From: Acanthosepion pharaonis
Lineage: Eukaryota > Mollusca > Cephalopoda > Sepiida > Sepiidae
Length of the DNA stretch: 64,000 bases
Direction: 5' to 3'
NCBI GenBank assembly: GCA_903632075.3
Contig: CAHIKZ030004540.1
Span: 1,647,501 to 1,711,500 of the forward strand
Part shown: one piece after another, positions 43,200-54,389 of the stretch
Layout: every line of letters begins with the position of its first letter
Position numbering within the stretch: position 1 is the stretch's first letter
Program-made: the position numbers and the translations under genes
Notes under the pieces: generated by a model
Databases searched by the model: none
What the model was told of the DNA's origin: nothing
What the model saw: only the letters and a program-made list of their open reading frames with translations

Positions 43200-44140
43200 A
43201 GGGGCAGATAAAAACTACAAAATGTCCAGATTGATTCTTTTTTAATTAAACAAGCAGGTTTTAGTATTTCCAATGAGATGAAATGGTTTACAAAGACATA
43301 AGTGACTTAAGTCTTTTAATATTTTCAGTCACAATACATATAGAAGGTGGGGAAATGTGTTCAGTGGAAATTGGCCACAATGCTGACCATAATGTTCAGT
43401 AAGATTTAAGCTGCGTTGACATTGTAAAATTGATGTGTTCTTGTTCAGGCATTGAGATATGTACTTGAACTTGAGTTTAGTAATTAAATAGAATGTACTT
43501 CTACTCCTAATGAGCCACAGTCTTTACCCTTGTATTTAAATAAATAAATAAATAAATATTACTTGTGGAAGTTGTAGATAGAGTGAGGTGGTGGGTTATG
43601 TTGCGGCTGAATAGTGGAAGGAAGAGGTAGGGCTGTTGTTCATTTTTGTTGTTGTTGTTGGCTTGATAATGCTTGGGTTGTTGCTGCATTCTATTGGTTG
43701 GTTGCAAGTCTTGCGTGTAATCATTGTGTTAACACGTGCTTCTGACTTTCACTTTCACTTTGGCTGCTACTACTGCATATGTTTGGCAGCAATTCTTTCT
43801 ATTGACAAAGAAGAGAAAAGGAAGGGAAATTTGTGTGAGAGAGAGAGGGAAACACAGTGCTTATGTTTTTAACATTTCTGTTAGGCATTTTGTTGAGCTG
43901 CAAATATCTGTGTACTAGATGATGTACCCACTACTGACTTGTAAAAATTCTTTGATATATGTGTGTGTGTGTGTCTCTCTCTCACTTTTATATATAAACC
44001 ATCCTGTTAACCCACTACTTAGATGCACTATTTTAAACTCAGTACTGTATAGCATCCAATATACTGATAATACCTGAAACACCAAATGCTTGAAATGTCA
44101 AATAAGGGGGTCAGAATCGGTTGTCAAACCTGTTCTTGTA
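43200..44140. other. Unassigned DNA
   Basis: Includes a (TAAA)n run near 43540 and a (TTG)n run near 43648. No gene or known repeat. Confidence 0.45.
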
Positions 44141-44440
44141 TAACTTGCAACCTACCGGTAGTCATTCATTCATATATATATATATATATAACACCTTACA
44201 TTAACTTAATACTACACCTCAGAAGTGTATAAAAAATATATGTAAATTTAAATTCATTTTTTCACCCTTGGAAGTGTGGTCTGATGATCCAGGGAAAAGG
44301 AAATTCTCTGGGGAAATAAATTATAACCAATAGATCCTTAAAGTTATCTGTTTTCATTGAATTAAGCGCACTGATTTAATATTGAGCTCTCTGGATTTCA
44401 TCCTCCTTGGGATTATCCATACAGATCACCAAGATTTTCA

Positions 44441-44444
44441 TGAC

Positions 44445-44486
<42 letters not shown>

Positions 44487-44505
44487 TACATACATGTATA
44501 TGTAG

Positions 44506-44551
<46 letters not shown>
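44441..44551. repeat. (TA)n / (CA)n compound microsatellites
   Basis: TA runs at 44443-44470 and 44509-44551 with CA units between. The last TA is the target of the pogo-type MITE. Confidence 0.95.
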
Positions 44552-44552
<1 letters not shown>

Positions 44553-44555
<3 letters not shown>

Positions 44556-44688
44556 TGTAACCCGGATATAAGAGAGTTGTCGGGACCGGAGAAAAAGTCT
44601 CTTATATCCGGGTTTGGTCTATTTTATATATATTAACACAGGCTCTAATTTGGGACCAAAGAAAATCTCTCATATCCGGGTTACACTG
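44553..44688. mobile_element. pogo/Tigger-type MITE with TA target duplication
   Basis: A 136-bp element with terminal inverted repeats CAGTGTAACCCGGATAT...ATATCCGGGTTACACTG, flanked by TA on both sides. A further internal copy of the inverted end ('tctcttatatccggg') lies at ~44599. The motif order CAGT..AACCCGGATATAAGAGA...GGGACCGGAGAAAA follows pogo-like elements of the Tc1/mariner superfamily. Noncoding. Confidence 0.85.
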
Positions 44689-44791
44689 TATATGGAGAGA
44701 GAGAAAATCATAAGTAATGTCTTTTATCCCGAAAGGGAGCTAATGATGATTTTATTGGAGTTAGACTTATTCAACAATCAACTATTTAGCT

Positions 44792-44970
44792 GAGGGGTCC
44801 TCAACAGAAGTTTCCGGGGTGAAATTGTGACCACAGAAAGTTTGGGGTGGTGGGGAGAGCCATTATAGAATTTGGCCTATCTGGCCTGTCACCTTGAAAA
44901 GGAGAGAGGGAATGACATTCTGGCAAATGGTGAAAGGTGTGCATGGGGCAAGCAACGTTGAGAACCCCTA
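44792..44970 (-). mobile_element. hAT-type MITE, copy 2
   Basis: Same family as 20381-20588 but reversed: GAGGGGTCCTCAAC on the left, and AGGGGTTCTCAACG reversed on the right. The 8-bp flanks are atttagct (44784-44791) and atttaact (44971-44978), a duplication with one substitution. Confidence 0.8.
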
Positions 44971-44989
44971 ATTTAACTGACTGATATAT

Positions 44990-45060
44990 AAAAGTAGACC
45001 AAGTGGTGACTGTGTTTTATGCTTGAATGCAATCTTCAGAATTGCAACAAGCTGTTTTCA
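44990..45060 (-). repeat. Degraded relative of the 19255 hammerhead-like block
   Basis: 'gtgttttatgcttgaatgca' and 'atcttcagaattgc' match 19283-19322 in the same orientation. GAAAC has become AAAAC and CTGATGA is CTGAAGA. Confidence 0.45.
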
Positions 45061-45101
45061 TTGTTCAGATATTGAGCACATTTATCTATAAATATAGCAT
45101 A

Positions 45102-45104
<3 letters not shown>

Positions 45105-45142
<38 letters not shown>

Positions 45143-45282
45143 TAAGGTGAACAAGGAAAAACAAAATGTAGTAGCAGTGGTATAGGAGATGGTCTTTCTA
45201 ACCACTCCTCTATAGCAGGTGACACTTTTTCTCTCTCTCTCTCTCTCTCTTCTCTCCCCATATATATATATATATATATATA
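45105..45282. repeat. (TA)n, (CT)n, (TA)n group
   Basis: TA at 45105-45140 and 45258-45283, CT at 45230-45252. Confidence 0.9.
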
Positions 45283-45414
45283 TAATGAAATTGGTTAAGT
45301 CTGACAATTATTTAATATATTTTCTGTTTATACATTATTTTTATAGATACAATTTAAGTAAATACTCTGTGTTTTAATTAAACAGTATTAATTACATTTA
45401 TTGGCCTGGATGTT

Positions 45415-45805
45415 TGCCTGCTTTTTCTATAAATATTTTCATGGTAATTGTTCTGATGAGCTTTCCTCTTTGGTGCCTCAACTTGATGAATTTAAGTACA
45501 TTACTTGATTGGCAGTTAGGTCTCATCATTTTTAAAATTAAAATTGTTTGATGTACCCATTAGTTCTATTCTAATAGTTTCTTCTCTGACATGTCTCACT
45601 TGTGGAACTCTCTTCCATTTTCCTGTTATCCAGTTAACAGCAATTTCCAAAAATTTAAATGCAATTTCAATCGTTATTTTGGGTTTTCTTGATTTATTTT
45701 TATTTTATTGGCCTCTCCTTATATTTTTCTTTTCTTTTACTCATATTCTCTCACACTCAGTAACAACTTGCTTTATTGCCATGTTCAGAGTGAAATGATT
45801 AAAAG
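45415..45805 (+). mobile_element. LINE A remnant, complete 3' end
   Basis: FYKYFHGNCSDELSSLVPQL, LMYPLVLF-type, SSLTCLTCGTLFHFP and FQKFKCNFNRYFG in shifting frames, then 'tgctttattgccatgttcag' and 'agtgaaatgattaaaagaaa'. A useful reference for the LINE A tail. Confidence 0.8.
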
Positions 45806-46509
45806 AAAAACTTTTATTTTGTAGATTGTATTAGGGCAAATGAATCACTTTTTTTATTTAATATTTTTTTTACCCCATTTTGGTTAGTTTATTCTTTAAC
45901 TCTTATCAGGTGTACACTCAATAAGAAAAGAGGTAAAACAAAAACGGTGGAAGAAAAAATTTCCTTTTCTGCAACAATAGGTATATAGATGCAACTATAT
46001 CACCACCTATTTATCCAAGCAATTCCAATCTATACATAGGAAAACTTCCCTTGCATCTTCTTTGCTAAGTAAAGCAAACCATATCATATTGAATTCCATA
46101 CTATCCTGTCTTTAGCATCTAGCCAACAAGCTAATATATCCCACTTCATTCAGCTTTGTAACTCTCCTACAGTGTTCCCTGTCAGTTATCTAATACCTCA
46201 TCCTAAAGATGATAACATGGACCATCTCATTCCAGATATGGTCTACCATATCATACCCATTGCTCTCTCTGGGATGAGGTTCAGATCACTGACAAAAGCT
46301 ACCACTAGAAGAAAAGAAAGTTAAAGGATGCAGAATATATGTTGACCAATTATATAAACTTGTATAGCTTTCAATACCATATTATCATGACTTGTGTTAT
46401 ATGAAAACCGTAACATAAAAGCTAAATTAATAGTTGACACCTATAAGTCTATCACATTCCTTTCTTAAAAATAGTTGTAGTTAAATGTGGAATAAAGAAC
46501 TGAACTTTT
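45806..46509. other. Unassigned DNA
   Basis: No repeat copy elsewhere in the window recognised and no coding signal. Confidence 0.45.
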
Positions 46510-46860
46510 TTTTACAGTAGGGTTCACCCTGTACAAGGCCAAGGGGTCACTTGAGGTAGTGGGTTACGTTAGTGGGTACTTTATATGGATAGGAGAGGAA
46601 GATAATGGTAGACTCAAAACTTGAATAGATTAAGATTGTAGTAATCAGGGAAACATACTCTTGGGACTCTGTTGCATAGGGCAGTAGTTTGCAGGAAGAA
46701 GCTGTTTGAATGGAACTTATTTCTCACTGATGGAATATAGAAGGAATGATGTTTTTTTTGTTACTATGTAAGTGGTATGACGGTATAACAGTGAAGATCA
46801 GACCTGATGGAGCCAGGAGATGCAGTTTGTCAAAGCACTTTCCATGGTAGTAGCAATATA
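46510..46860 (-). mobile_element. LINE C 3' remnant, copy 1
   Basis: 'ggttcaccctgtacaaggcc' (3' end), 'aacttgaatagattaagatt' and 'tggaatatagaaggaatgat' agree with LINE C ends. It stops at the S2 SINE. Confidence 0.65.
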
Positions 46861-46872
46861 TTTACATGGGGA

Positions 46873-46985
46873 TAATGGTTAGCAAGCTCATCTTGCTAGA
46901 TCAGTTATGACTGAGTAGTGAGTTTGATCCTCACTGGGTGCTCCATAATCTCAACCTTGTGCCATATCTAAGCTACACTTAGTAA
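46873..46985 (+). mobile_element. SINE S2 copy 2 (tRNA-derived)
   Basis: 'ggttagcaagctcatcttgc', and a T-arm-like GTGAG-TTTGATC-CTCAC (46918-46934) with B-box similarity. Then 'cttgtgccatatctaagcta', shared with copy 1. It lies between two LINE C pieces. Confidence 0.65.
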
Positions 46986-47029
46986 ATAGACATATTTAAA
47001 GTATTTAGTATGTACTAAATCTTATTTTT

Positions 47030-47430
47030 AGGAGAGGAAGGTAACAGTTGATTCTATACTTGAACAAGTTAAGGTCATGGAATACAGAGGTAATTAAAGT
47101 AGTTTACTACTATGTAAGTGGTGTGGTGGGTCCTAGCCATGAGGGTCAGACCTGATAGAACCAGAAGATGCAGTTCATCCCAATATTTTCCATGGTAGTA
47201 ACAATAGAGCAGTGAGGGGCTTGTTACATCTTGACTGTGAGAGAGAGGTTGGCGTGTGGAAAATAATTCTTCTCCAACAAGGACTTGAAAATGCTTTTGA
47301 ATTCTATCAAACTGGAAAGTGAGGATTTGTGTAGCTCCTGCCCAAATATGTCAACAGTACTCCATTTTTGGCCTGATCTGGTTCTCATAGAAGTAGAGAA
47401 TAGCATTAGGAGTCAGGCACTGTTATATCA
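47030..47430 (-). mobile_element. LINE C 3' remnant, copy 2
   Basis: It repeats the order of copy 1 ('gaggaaggtaacagttgatt', 'gtaagtggtgtggtgggtcc') and extends into FESIFKSLLEKNYFPHANLS on the minus strand. This is a partial tandem pair. Confidence 0.65.
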
Positions 47431-47555
47431 GTTACGTATGATTGGTTCTCTTATATGGCAGTGAATACTGGACCATCTTATCATGTGAAGAAGAAACTTC
47501 ATCCAGAAGAAATGTCTTTCTACAGAATGATATACTATGGACTAAAAACATAAGT
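47430..47555 (+). mobile_element. LINE B segment leading into the satellite
   Basis: 'gttctcttatatggcagtga' translates VLLYGSEYWTILSCEEE, the LLYGSExW block of LINE B. The next codons (FLQNDILWTK) lead directly into the first 139-bp satellite unit. Confidence 0.75.
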
Positions 47556-50235
47556 TTTAGAGAAAATGGAAACAAAAAGGACACCTATACATAGCATAAG
47601 AAAGAGAGAGGTGGAATTTCTAAGGCACATGAGGAAAGAGGTTTGGAAAATCTGACACTCAGAGGACATATTTTTTCATACATTTAAGGCTTGTATTTAG
47701 AGAAAATTGAGACAAAAAGGACACTTATACATAGCATAAGAAAGAGGTGGAATTTCTAAGGCACATAATGAGGAATGAGGTTTGGAAAATCTGACACTCA
47801 GAGGATATATTTTTCCATACATTTAAGGCTTGTATTTAGAGAAAATGGAGACAAAAAGGACACTTATACATAGCATAAGAAAGAGGTGGAATTTCTAAGG
47901 CACATAATGAGGAAAGAGGTTTGGAAAATCTGACACTCAGAGGACATATTTTTCCACACATTTAAGGCTTGTATTTAGAGAAAATGGAGACAAAAAGGAC
48001 ACTTATACATAGCATAAGAAAGAGGTGGAATTTCTAAGGCACATAATGAGGAAAGAGGTTTGGAAAAATCTGACACAGAGGATATATTTTTTCCATACAT
48101 TTAAGGCTTGTATTTAGAGAAAATGGAGACAAAAAGGACACTTATACATAGCATAAGAAAGAGGTGGAATTTCTAAGGCACATAATGAGGAATGAGGTTT
48201 GGAAAATCTGACACTCAGAGGATATATTTTTCCATACATTTAAGGCTTGTATTTAGAGAAAATGGAGACAAAAAGGACACTTATACATAGCATAAGAAAG
48301 AGGTGGAATTTCTAAGGCACATAATGAGGAAAGTGGTTTGGAAAATCTGACACTCAGAGGACATATTTTTCCACACATTTAAGACTTGTATTTAGAGAAA
48401 ATGGAGACAAAAAGGACACTTATACATAGCATAAGAAAGAGGTGGAATTTCTAAGGCACATAATGAGGAAAGAGGTTTGGAAAATCTGACACTCAGAGGA
48501 TATATTTTTTCCATACATTTAAGGCTTGTATTTAGAGAAAATGGAGACAAAAAGGACACTTATACATAGCATAAGAAAGAGGTGGAATTTCTAAGGCACA
48601 TAATGAGGAAAGAGGTTTGGAAAATCTGACACTCAGAGGATATATTTTTCCATACATTTAAGGCTTGTATTTAGAGAAAATGGAGACAAAAAGGACACTT
48701 ATACATAGCATAAGAAAGAGGTGGAATTTCTAAGGCACATAATGAGGAAAGAGGTTTGGAAAATCTGACACTCAGAGGACATATTTTTCCACACATTTAA
48801 GGCTTTATTTAGAGAAAATGGAGACAAAAAAGGACACTTATACATAGCATAAGAAAGAGGTGGAATTTCTAAGGCACATAATGAGGAAAGAGGTTTGGAA
48901 AATCTGACACTCAGAGGATATATTTTTTCCACACATTTAAGGCTTGTATTTAGAGAAAATGGAGACAAAAAGGACACTTATACATAGCATAAGAAAAGGT
49001 GGAATTTCTAAAAGTGAATAATGAGGAATGAGGTTTGGAAAATCTGACACTCAGAGGACATATTTTTCCACACATTTAAGGCTTGTATTTAGAGAAAATG
49101 GAGACAAAAGGACACTTATACATAGCATAAGAAAGAGGTGGAATTTCTAAGGCACATAATGAGGAAAGAGGTTTGGAAAATCTGACACTCAGAGGACATA
49201 TTTTTCCATACATTTAAGGCTTGTATTTAGAGAAAATGGAGACAAAAGGACACTTATACATAGCATAAGAAAGAGGTGGAATTTTAAGGCACATAATGAG
49301 AAAAGGTTTGGAAAATCTGACAAGAGGACATATTTTCCATACATTTAAGGCTTGTATTTAGAGAAAATGGAGACAAAAAGGAACTTATACATAGCATAAA
49401 GGTGGAACATAATGAGGAAAGAGGTTTGGAAAATCTGACACTCAGAGGACATATTTTTCCACACATTTAAGGCTTGTATTTAGAGAAAATGGAGACAAAA
49501 AAGGACACTTATACATAGCATAAGAAAGAGATAGGTGAAATTTCTAAAGTGAACAATGAGGAAAGAGGTTTGGAAAATCTGACACTCAGAGGACATATTT
49601 TCCATACATTTAAGGCTTGTATTTAGAGAAAATGGAGACAAAAGGACACTTATACATAGCATAAGAAAGAGGTGGAATTTCTAAGGCACATAATGAGGAA
49701 AGAGGTTTGGAAAATCTGACACTCAGAGGACATATTTTTCCACACATTTAAGGCTTGTATTTAGAGAAAATGGAGACAAAAAGGACACTTATACATAGCA
49801 TAAGAAAGAGATAGGTGAAATTTCTAAAGTGAACAATGAGGAAAGAGGTTTGGAAAATCTGACACTCAGAGGACATATTTTTCCATACATTTAAGGCTTG
49901 TATTTAGAGAAAATGGAGACAAAAAGGACACTTATACATAGCATAAGAAAGAGGTGGAATTTCTAAGGCACATAATGAGGAAAGAGGTTTGGAAAATCTG
50001 ACACTCAGAGGACATATTTTTCCACACATTTAAGGCTTGTATTTAGAGAAAATGGAGACAAAAAGGACACTTATACATAGCATAAGAAAGAGATAGGTGA
50101 AATTTCTAAAGTGAACAATGAGGAAAGAGGGTTGGAAAATCTGACACTCAGAGGACATATTTTTCCACACATTTAAGGCTTGTATTTAGAGAAAATGGAA
50201 ACAAAAAAGGACACTTATACATAGCATCAGAAAGA
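47556..50235 (+). repeat. 139-bp satellite derived from LINE B, ~19-20 units
   Basis: The unit runs from 'gagaaaatggagacaaaaag' through 'gacacttatacatagcataa', 'gaggtggaatttctaaggca' and 'ggaaaatctgacactcagag' to 'ttaaggcttgtatt'. In translation it is KMETKRTLIHSIRKR, stop/shift, RGLENLTLRGH, the LINE B C-terminal domain between 'KMExKRxLI' and 'GHIxGK'. Units 2-10 (~47800-48930) repeat as trimers, judged from gatat/gacat, T5/T6 and catac/cacac variants. Units 14-19 (~49400-50200) alternate as dimers (standard, then 'gagataggtgaaatttct'). Confidence 0.95.
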
Positions 50236-51165
50236 GAAAGTTGAAATTTCTAGGAAAAGAAAGATTGGAAAATCTGATACTCACAGGATATATTGAAGGC
50301 AAGAAGGACAAAGGAAAGCAGCTCGTAAACCTACCTGGTGAGCTTGTGTCAATGTTTGGCCCAACAGGGATTAGGAGAGATAGCAGACAGATATATTTCT
50401 AGGGCACATTCAAGAGAGTTTCAAGAATTTGACACTCGAAGGACATATTGAAGACAAGGGTGATAGTGGCACACCACACATAACCTATGTAACAAACTTG
50501 TTTAAATGGTTAGCAGAACAGAGATTAAGAGATATAGAAAAACGACAAAATTTACTAAGGGCTACAAAGGACAGGAAGCTGTGGAGAGCCATAATCGCCA
50601 ACGTCTAGAAGGGACACACCACAAAGAAATAGAAGAACGAGCTTGTGTAAATGGTTGGCAGAACAGGAATTAGGAGATAGAGAAAAACAATAAAATTTAC
50701 TAAGGGCTACAAAAGACAGGAAGCTGTGGAGAGCCATGAAAAGGTAGGCAAAATAGGGGCTAGGAGAGACAGCAGACAGACGTATTTCTAGGGCACAGAA
50801 AGTTTCACAAATTTCACACTCAAAGGACGTATTGAAAACAAGATGGATAGTGGAACGCCACACATAATCTACATAACAAGCTTGTTTAAATGGTTGATGG
50901 AACAGGGATTAGGAGAGAAAGCAAAAAGACAAAATTTACTAAGAACTATAAAGAACAGGAAATTGTGGAGAGCCATAATCACCAACGTCTGGAAGGGACA
51001 CACCACAAAGAAATAGAAGAACAAGCTTGTGTAAATGGTTGGCAGAAAAGGAATTAGGAGATATAGCAAAATGACACTTTACTAAGAGCAACAAATGAGA
51101 GGAAGTTGTAGAGAGCCATGATCACCCACATCCTAAATGGACATGTCGCATAAAAGAAGATTAGC
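50236..51165 (+). repeat. LINE B 3' end, duplicated ~420-bp block
   Basis: Two copies (about 50310-50735 and 50735-51150) share 'attaggagagatagcagaca', 'agaaatagaagaacgagctt' or a near match, and 'ggaagctgtggagagccata'. They hold the KLFKWL/RQNLLRATKDRKLWRAI-like end of LINE B, following the satellite in normal LINE order. Confidence 0.8.
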
Positions 51166-51204
51166 AAAGTATCTGAAAAAGGTTATTTCTCGTAATCTGT
51201 GTCT

Positions 51205-51475
51205 GTCTCTATTTCTGAGATGAGGTATTATGTACATTATTCGGACTAATGTCCTCATCTTTGTCGCCATGTTTATTACAACGTTTCGGCCGTTGTACAC
51301 TTCGGCCTTCTTCAGGTGGTTGAAATGTCGAACTTAATCCCAGTGAGTGAAATAATGGGTTAAGTTCAACATTCCAACTACCTGAAGAAGGCCGGAGTGT
51401 ACAACAACCGAAACATTGTAATAAATATGGCGACAAAGATGAGGACAATAGTCCAAATAATGTTCTAGTAATCTC
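51205..51475. mobile_element. Foldback D element, copy 2
   Basis: The left arm (51225-51330, minus) and right arm (51360-51465, plus) are inverted copies ('caacaaagatgaggac'-type and 'gaagaaggccggagtgtaca'). Flanks tctcgtaatct and tctagtaatct suggest an 11-bp target duplication with one mismatch. It contains two CTGAAGAAGGCC...CCGAAAC motifs. Confidence 0.65.
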
Positions 51476-51689
51476 TCCACAAAGTCTACAGTAATAATAA
51501 TAATAAGAAATCAATGTTTTATCATCACTAGCAGACTGAATTTTCACCATTATTGATGAATGACTATATTCACAATGAGCCTCTTTGCGTTGAACTTTTA
51601 CTGAAACTCAAGCTCACTCGAGAGTCATACTGGAATTGTATAAATGATCAATTGCTAAAGATGTTCTATCTTTAGAAGGGTCAAATTGG
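51476..51689. other. Short unassigned stretch
   Basis: Includes an (AAT)n run near 51492. Confidence 0.4.
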
Positions 51690-51990
51690 ACCAAAAATAG
51701 CATATTGCTGTCATATCTACAGTCTTATAAGTCCTGATCTGACAGCTCAACTCCAGTCACTTTCTAATCACCGTAAGGTAGCCTCTCTATGTCTTTTCTA
51801 TAAATACTTTCATGGTAATTATTCGAATGAGCTGTTCGCTATGGTACTTAGAGATTTTTAATTTAAGCGCAGTACTAGATTAGTGTTGAGATCTCATCAG
51901 TTTACCGTTGAGCTGTAAATTCTATGCTAACTATTTCTCCCTTTGCACTTCTCACTTGTGAACTCTCCCTTCTGGTTCCATGCTTTCCAG
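51690..51990 (+). mobile_element. LINE A remnant
   Basis: 'cctgatctgacagctcaact', SLCLFYKYFHGNYSNELFAM and KFYANYFSLCTSHL across frames, ending at 'tgctttccagccac'. Confidence 0.75.
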
Positions 51991-52019
51991 CCACTCGATG
52001 GTCAAAATTTTTGATGATG

Positions 52020-52245
52020 TCTCTGCATAGTTGCTCCTTGATCTCACCAATATGCTTTATTATCTCATCCTTCAGTTATTGAATTCCTGTTGGCATAGAC
52101 CTTACTCTTGAGATGACTCCAAAGGAAAAAATCTAAAGGCATCAAGTTGCATGATCATGGTGGCCAATTGACTTTGCTGTTTCAAGAGATGATGTGACCT
52201 GGAAACTTACTCATATTCTATTTGAACACCAGTTTTCATAATAGG
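52020..52245 (-). pseudogene. Tc1/mariner-type transposase, C-terminal fragment
   Basis: Minus frames: KFPGHIIS..SKVNWPP, SCNLMPLDFFLWSHLKSKVY, then (shifted) KDEIIKHIGEIKEQLCRDII and KNFDHR. The SCDLxPLDFFLWGxLKSKVY block with the last catalytic Asp is characteristic of mariner-like transposases whose C-terminus ends CRNVIENFDxR. The first two catalytic residues are not present. It lies between LINE A and LINE B. Confidence 0.75.
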
Positions 52246-52249
52246 CTTT

Positions 52250-53560
52250 GATAACTTTAACACATTGTTTGTTATTCTTTCCATGGTTGGCGATCATGGT
52301 CCTCCACATCTTCCACTCTCTTGTAGCTCTTAATAAGTTTTGTCTTTTAGTTTTTTCTCATAAACCCTTTTCTGCTTTCCATTTGCTCAAGTCCATCAAA
52401 TATGTCATGCATTGCTTTCCTCAGTCCCTTTTTTCCCCACTATATGTCCTGTGAGGATCAGATTTTCCAAGCTCTCCTTCCTCATTATATGCCCCAGAAA
52501 TTTCAACTGCCTCTTCCTAATAAGTCTCCTTTTCATTTCCATTCCCTCCAAAACCTTGTCATTGCTCACATGTTCAGCCCATTGTATCCTCAGCATCCTT
52601 GTGTAGAACCACATTTCTGTTGCTTTGAATAATAATCCAGCATTTTTGAGGAGACTGTCCAGTTTTTTTACTCTTTTGCCATCCAGGAGGATAGATAATC
52701 ATCCTCTGTTAAAACATTTCCCAAATTTTTACCTCTTGATTTTTCTTTGTTTCCAACAAAATTACTATATGTCTTCTTGATACTTAGTCCTTTCTTCTCG
52801 CTTTCCTTAGATTTAAGAATGCATCTTTGGCCAATAATGTCTTTGGATCTCAGTGTCGCATTTTCCATCCTCTGTTAAAACATTTCCCAAATTTATGTAC
52901 AGTTTGTTTTGATTTTAGTATTCCTGATTTGTAATTTGCAAATGCTTTTTGGAAGGCTCATCCTTTTGCTGATTACTATATATATTCTATCAAACATTTG
53001 TAGTTTATGCTTAGTCCTTCTTCTTCTCGCTTTCAAAACCTTTCACTACATTATTGTATGGGAGGATTTGAACCACATTTCTGTTGCTTAGTCTCTTTTC
53101 CTTTTTCCATGTCTGCTTTCAACAGATATCTGTGTCATTTGTATATCTTATATTGCTTTTAAGATTTTGGCTGTCAATAATGAATCTTGATAGGACGATT
53201 TGTAATTCTAACATCCTTTTACGGATGAATTATTCTATCTTCTTGTAGTTTAAAGGTTGAATAAATACATTATGTGGGTGAGACGACACATCCTTGTCAT
53301 TTGTATATCTTATATTGTTAAAACCCCTTTTCTATTTTTGTATATCTGTTGAACTCATTTTTCTATTTTTATGCATTTTTTACAGTTTACAGTTTTTTGA
53401 TTATTCTTATGTCTTTCCTGAATATGTTAAAGTTACTGAGCAGCTCTAATAGATCTTTACAGTGTACTTTTGTCAAATGCTTTTGTGGAAGAGTCATAAA
53501 AGACTATAAATTTATGTTGCCTTTACAGCTCTTACTATCATTACTGACAGACATGTAAAG
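52250..53560 (-). mobile_element. LINE B, long remnant from RT fingers/palm to C-terminus
   Basis: Read in reverse from 53560: HLTKVHCKDLLELLSNFNIF (the AFDKVxHxxL block), IRIIKKL, a mutated YTND at ~53137, SINCKKTYSN-like (~52760), NVLTEDDYLSSWMAKE, STRMLRIQWAEHVSNDKVLE, and MKRRLIRKRQLKFLGHIMRK plus ESLENLILTGHI. This gives the domain order of LINE B better than any other minus copy. Stops, frameshifts and a duplicated stretch at 53100-53330 ('tttgtatatcttatattg') make it inactive. Confidence 0.75.
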
Positions 53561-53589
53561 CTAATAGATCAAACATTGTGATTAAAAAT

Positions 53590-53745
53590 AAAACTACAAA
53601 GAAAAAGAAAATTGGACAGTGCTATCAGATAAAAATATATCTGTTAAAGAATATGGCAAAATAAGCAAATATGAAGACCTTTGAATTGAAATTGAAAAAT
53701 GATGTTACCTCAAATCTACTAAATAAATATCAACACCTGGGAGTC
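53590..53745 (+). pseudogene. RT C-terminal fragment of another LINE
   Basis: DKNISVKEYGKISKYEDL, stop, IEIEKM resembles the '(D)xNVxxKExEKIxKYxDLxIEIxxMW' motif at the end of several invertebrate RT ORFs, before the VIPVVVGALG block, which is missing. The following 'gttgataaatgcctggg' repeats are unassigned. Confidence 0.5.
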
Positions 53746-53956
53746 GATAAATTCCGAGGATGTCAAATGCAGGTTGATAAATGCCTGGGAGACAAAAGTG
53801 GGTGTTGATAAATAAATCATGGAGATTTATGACTGAATCTCGGCAATTTCCAGCTAAATATCAATGCTTTCATTTCTGATCATCAAACATCTCTTCTCCA
53901 TTAAAGTTGTCAACCAATTCAATAAAAAAATTTACATTATTTTTAATTTGTCTATA

Positions 53957-54369
53957 TTTCTGAGATTAGGTATTATGCATATTATTTACATTATTCGGAC
54001 TATTGTCCTCATCTTTGTCGCCATATTTATTACAACATTTCAGCCGTTGTACAGCTGAATCCGTGTTTAATGGATGTCAGTTATCAGTTATCTCCTGTTA
54101 ATTCTCCTGAAATTTCTCCACTGCCTTAACCGTGTATTGAACTCACATTCTTTGGGTCCTATCACTGGATCTAACCAATGCCTTTATCCACTGTGCCATG
54201 TGTCCTCATGGCACATGGAACTAGAACAGTCTACCCCATTGAGCGAAATAAAGGGTTAAGTTCAACATTCTAACCACCTGAAGAAGGCTGAAGCATACAA
54301 CGGCCGAAATGTTGTAATAAATATGGCGACAAAGATGAAGACAATAGTCCAAATAATGTAAATAATGTA
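53957..54369. mobile_element. Foldback D element, copy 3, with nested SINE
   Basis: It is flanked by tttttaatttgtctata (53940-53956) and tttttaatttgtttata (54370-54386), a 17-bp duplication with one mismatch. The arms 53957-54058 and 54265-54369 are inverted. The right arm carries CTGAAGAAGGCTG...CGGCCGAAATG. It is inserted within or beside LINE A, which resumes at 54390. Confidence 0.7.
54115..54215 (-). mobile_element. tRNA-like SINE head inside D copy 3
   Basis: Minus strand: ATGGCACAGTGGATAAAGG (A-box) and GTGAGTTCAATACACGG (B-box, ~54130-54146). The spacing fits a tRNA-derived pol III promoter. An 8-bp hairpin TGTGCCAT/ATGGCACA (54192-54215) overlaps the A-box. It is nested in the loop of the D element. 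Confidence 0.6.
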
Positions 54370-54389
54370 TTTTTAATTTGTTTATAGGT

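Noticed and set aside
44270..44330. CTGATGA...GAAA-like string on the plus strand
   Set aside because: CTGATGATCC is followed by GGAAATTC, but no stems I-III can be drawn. A chance match.
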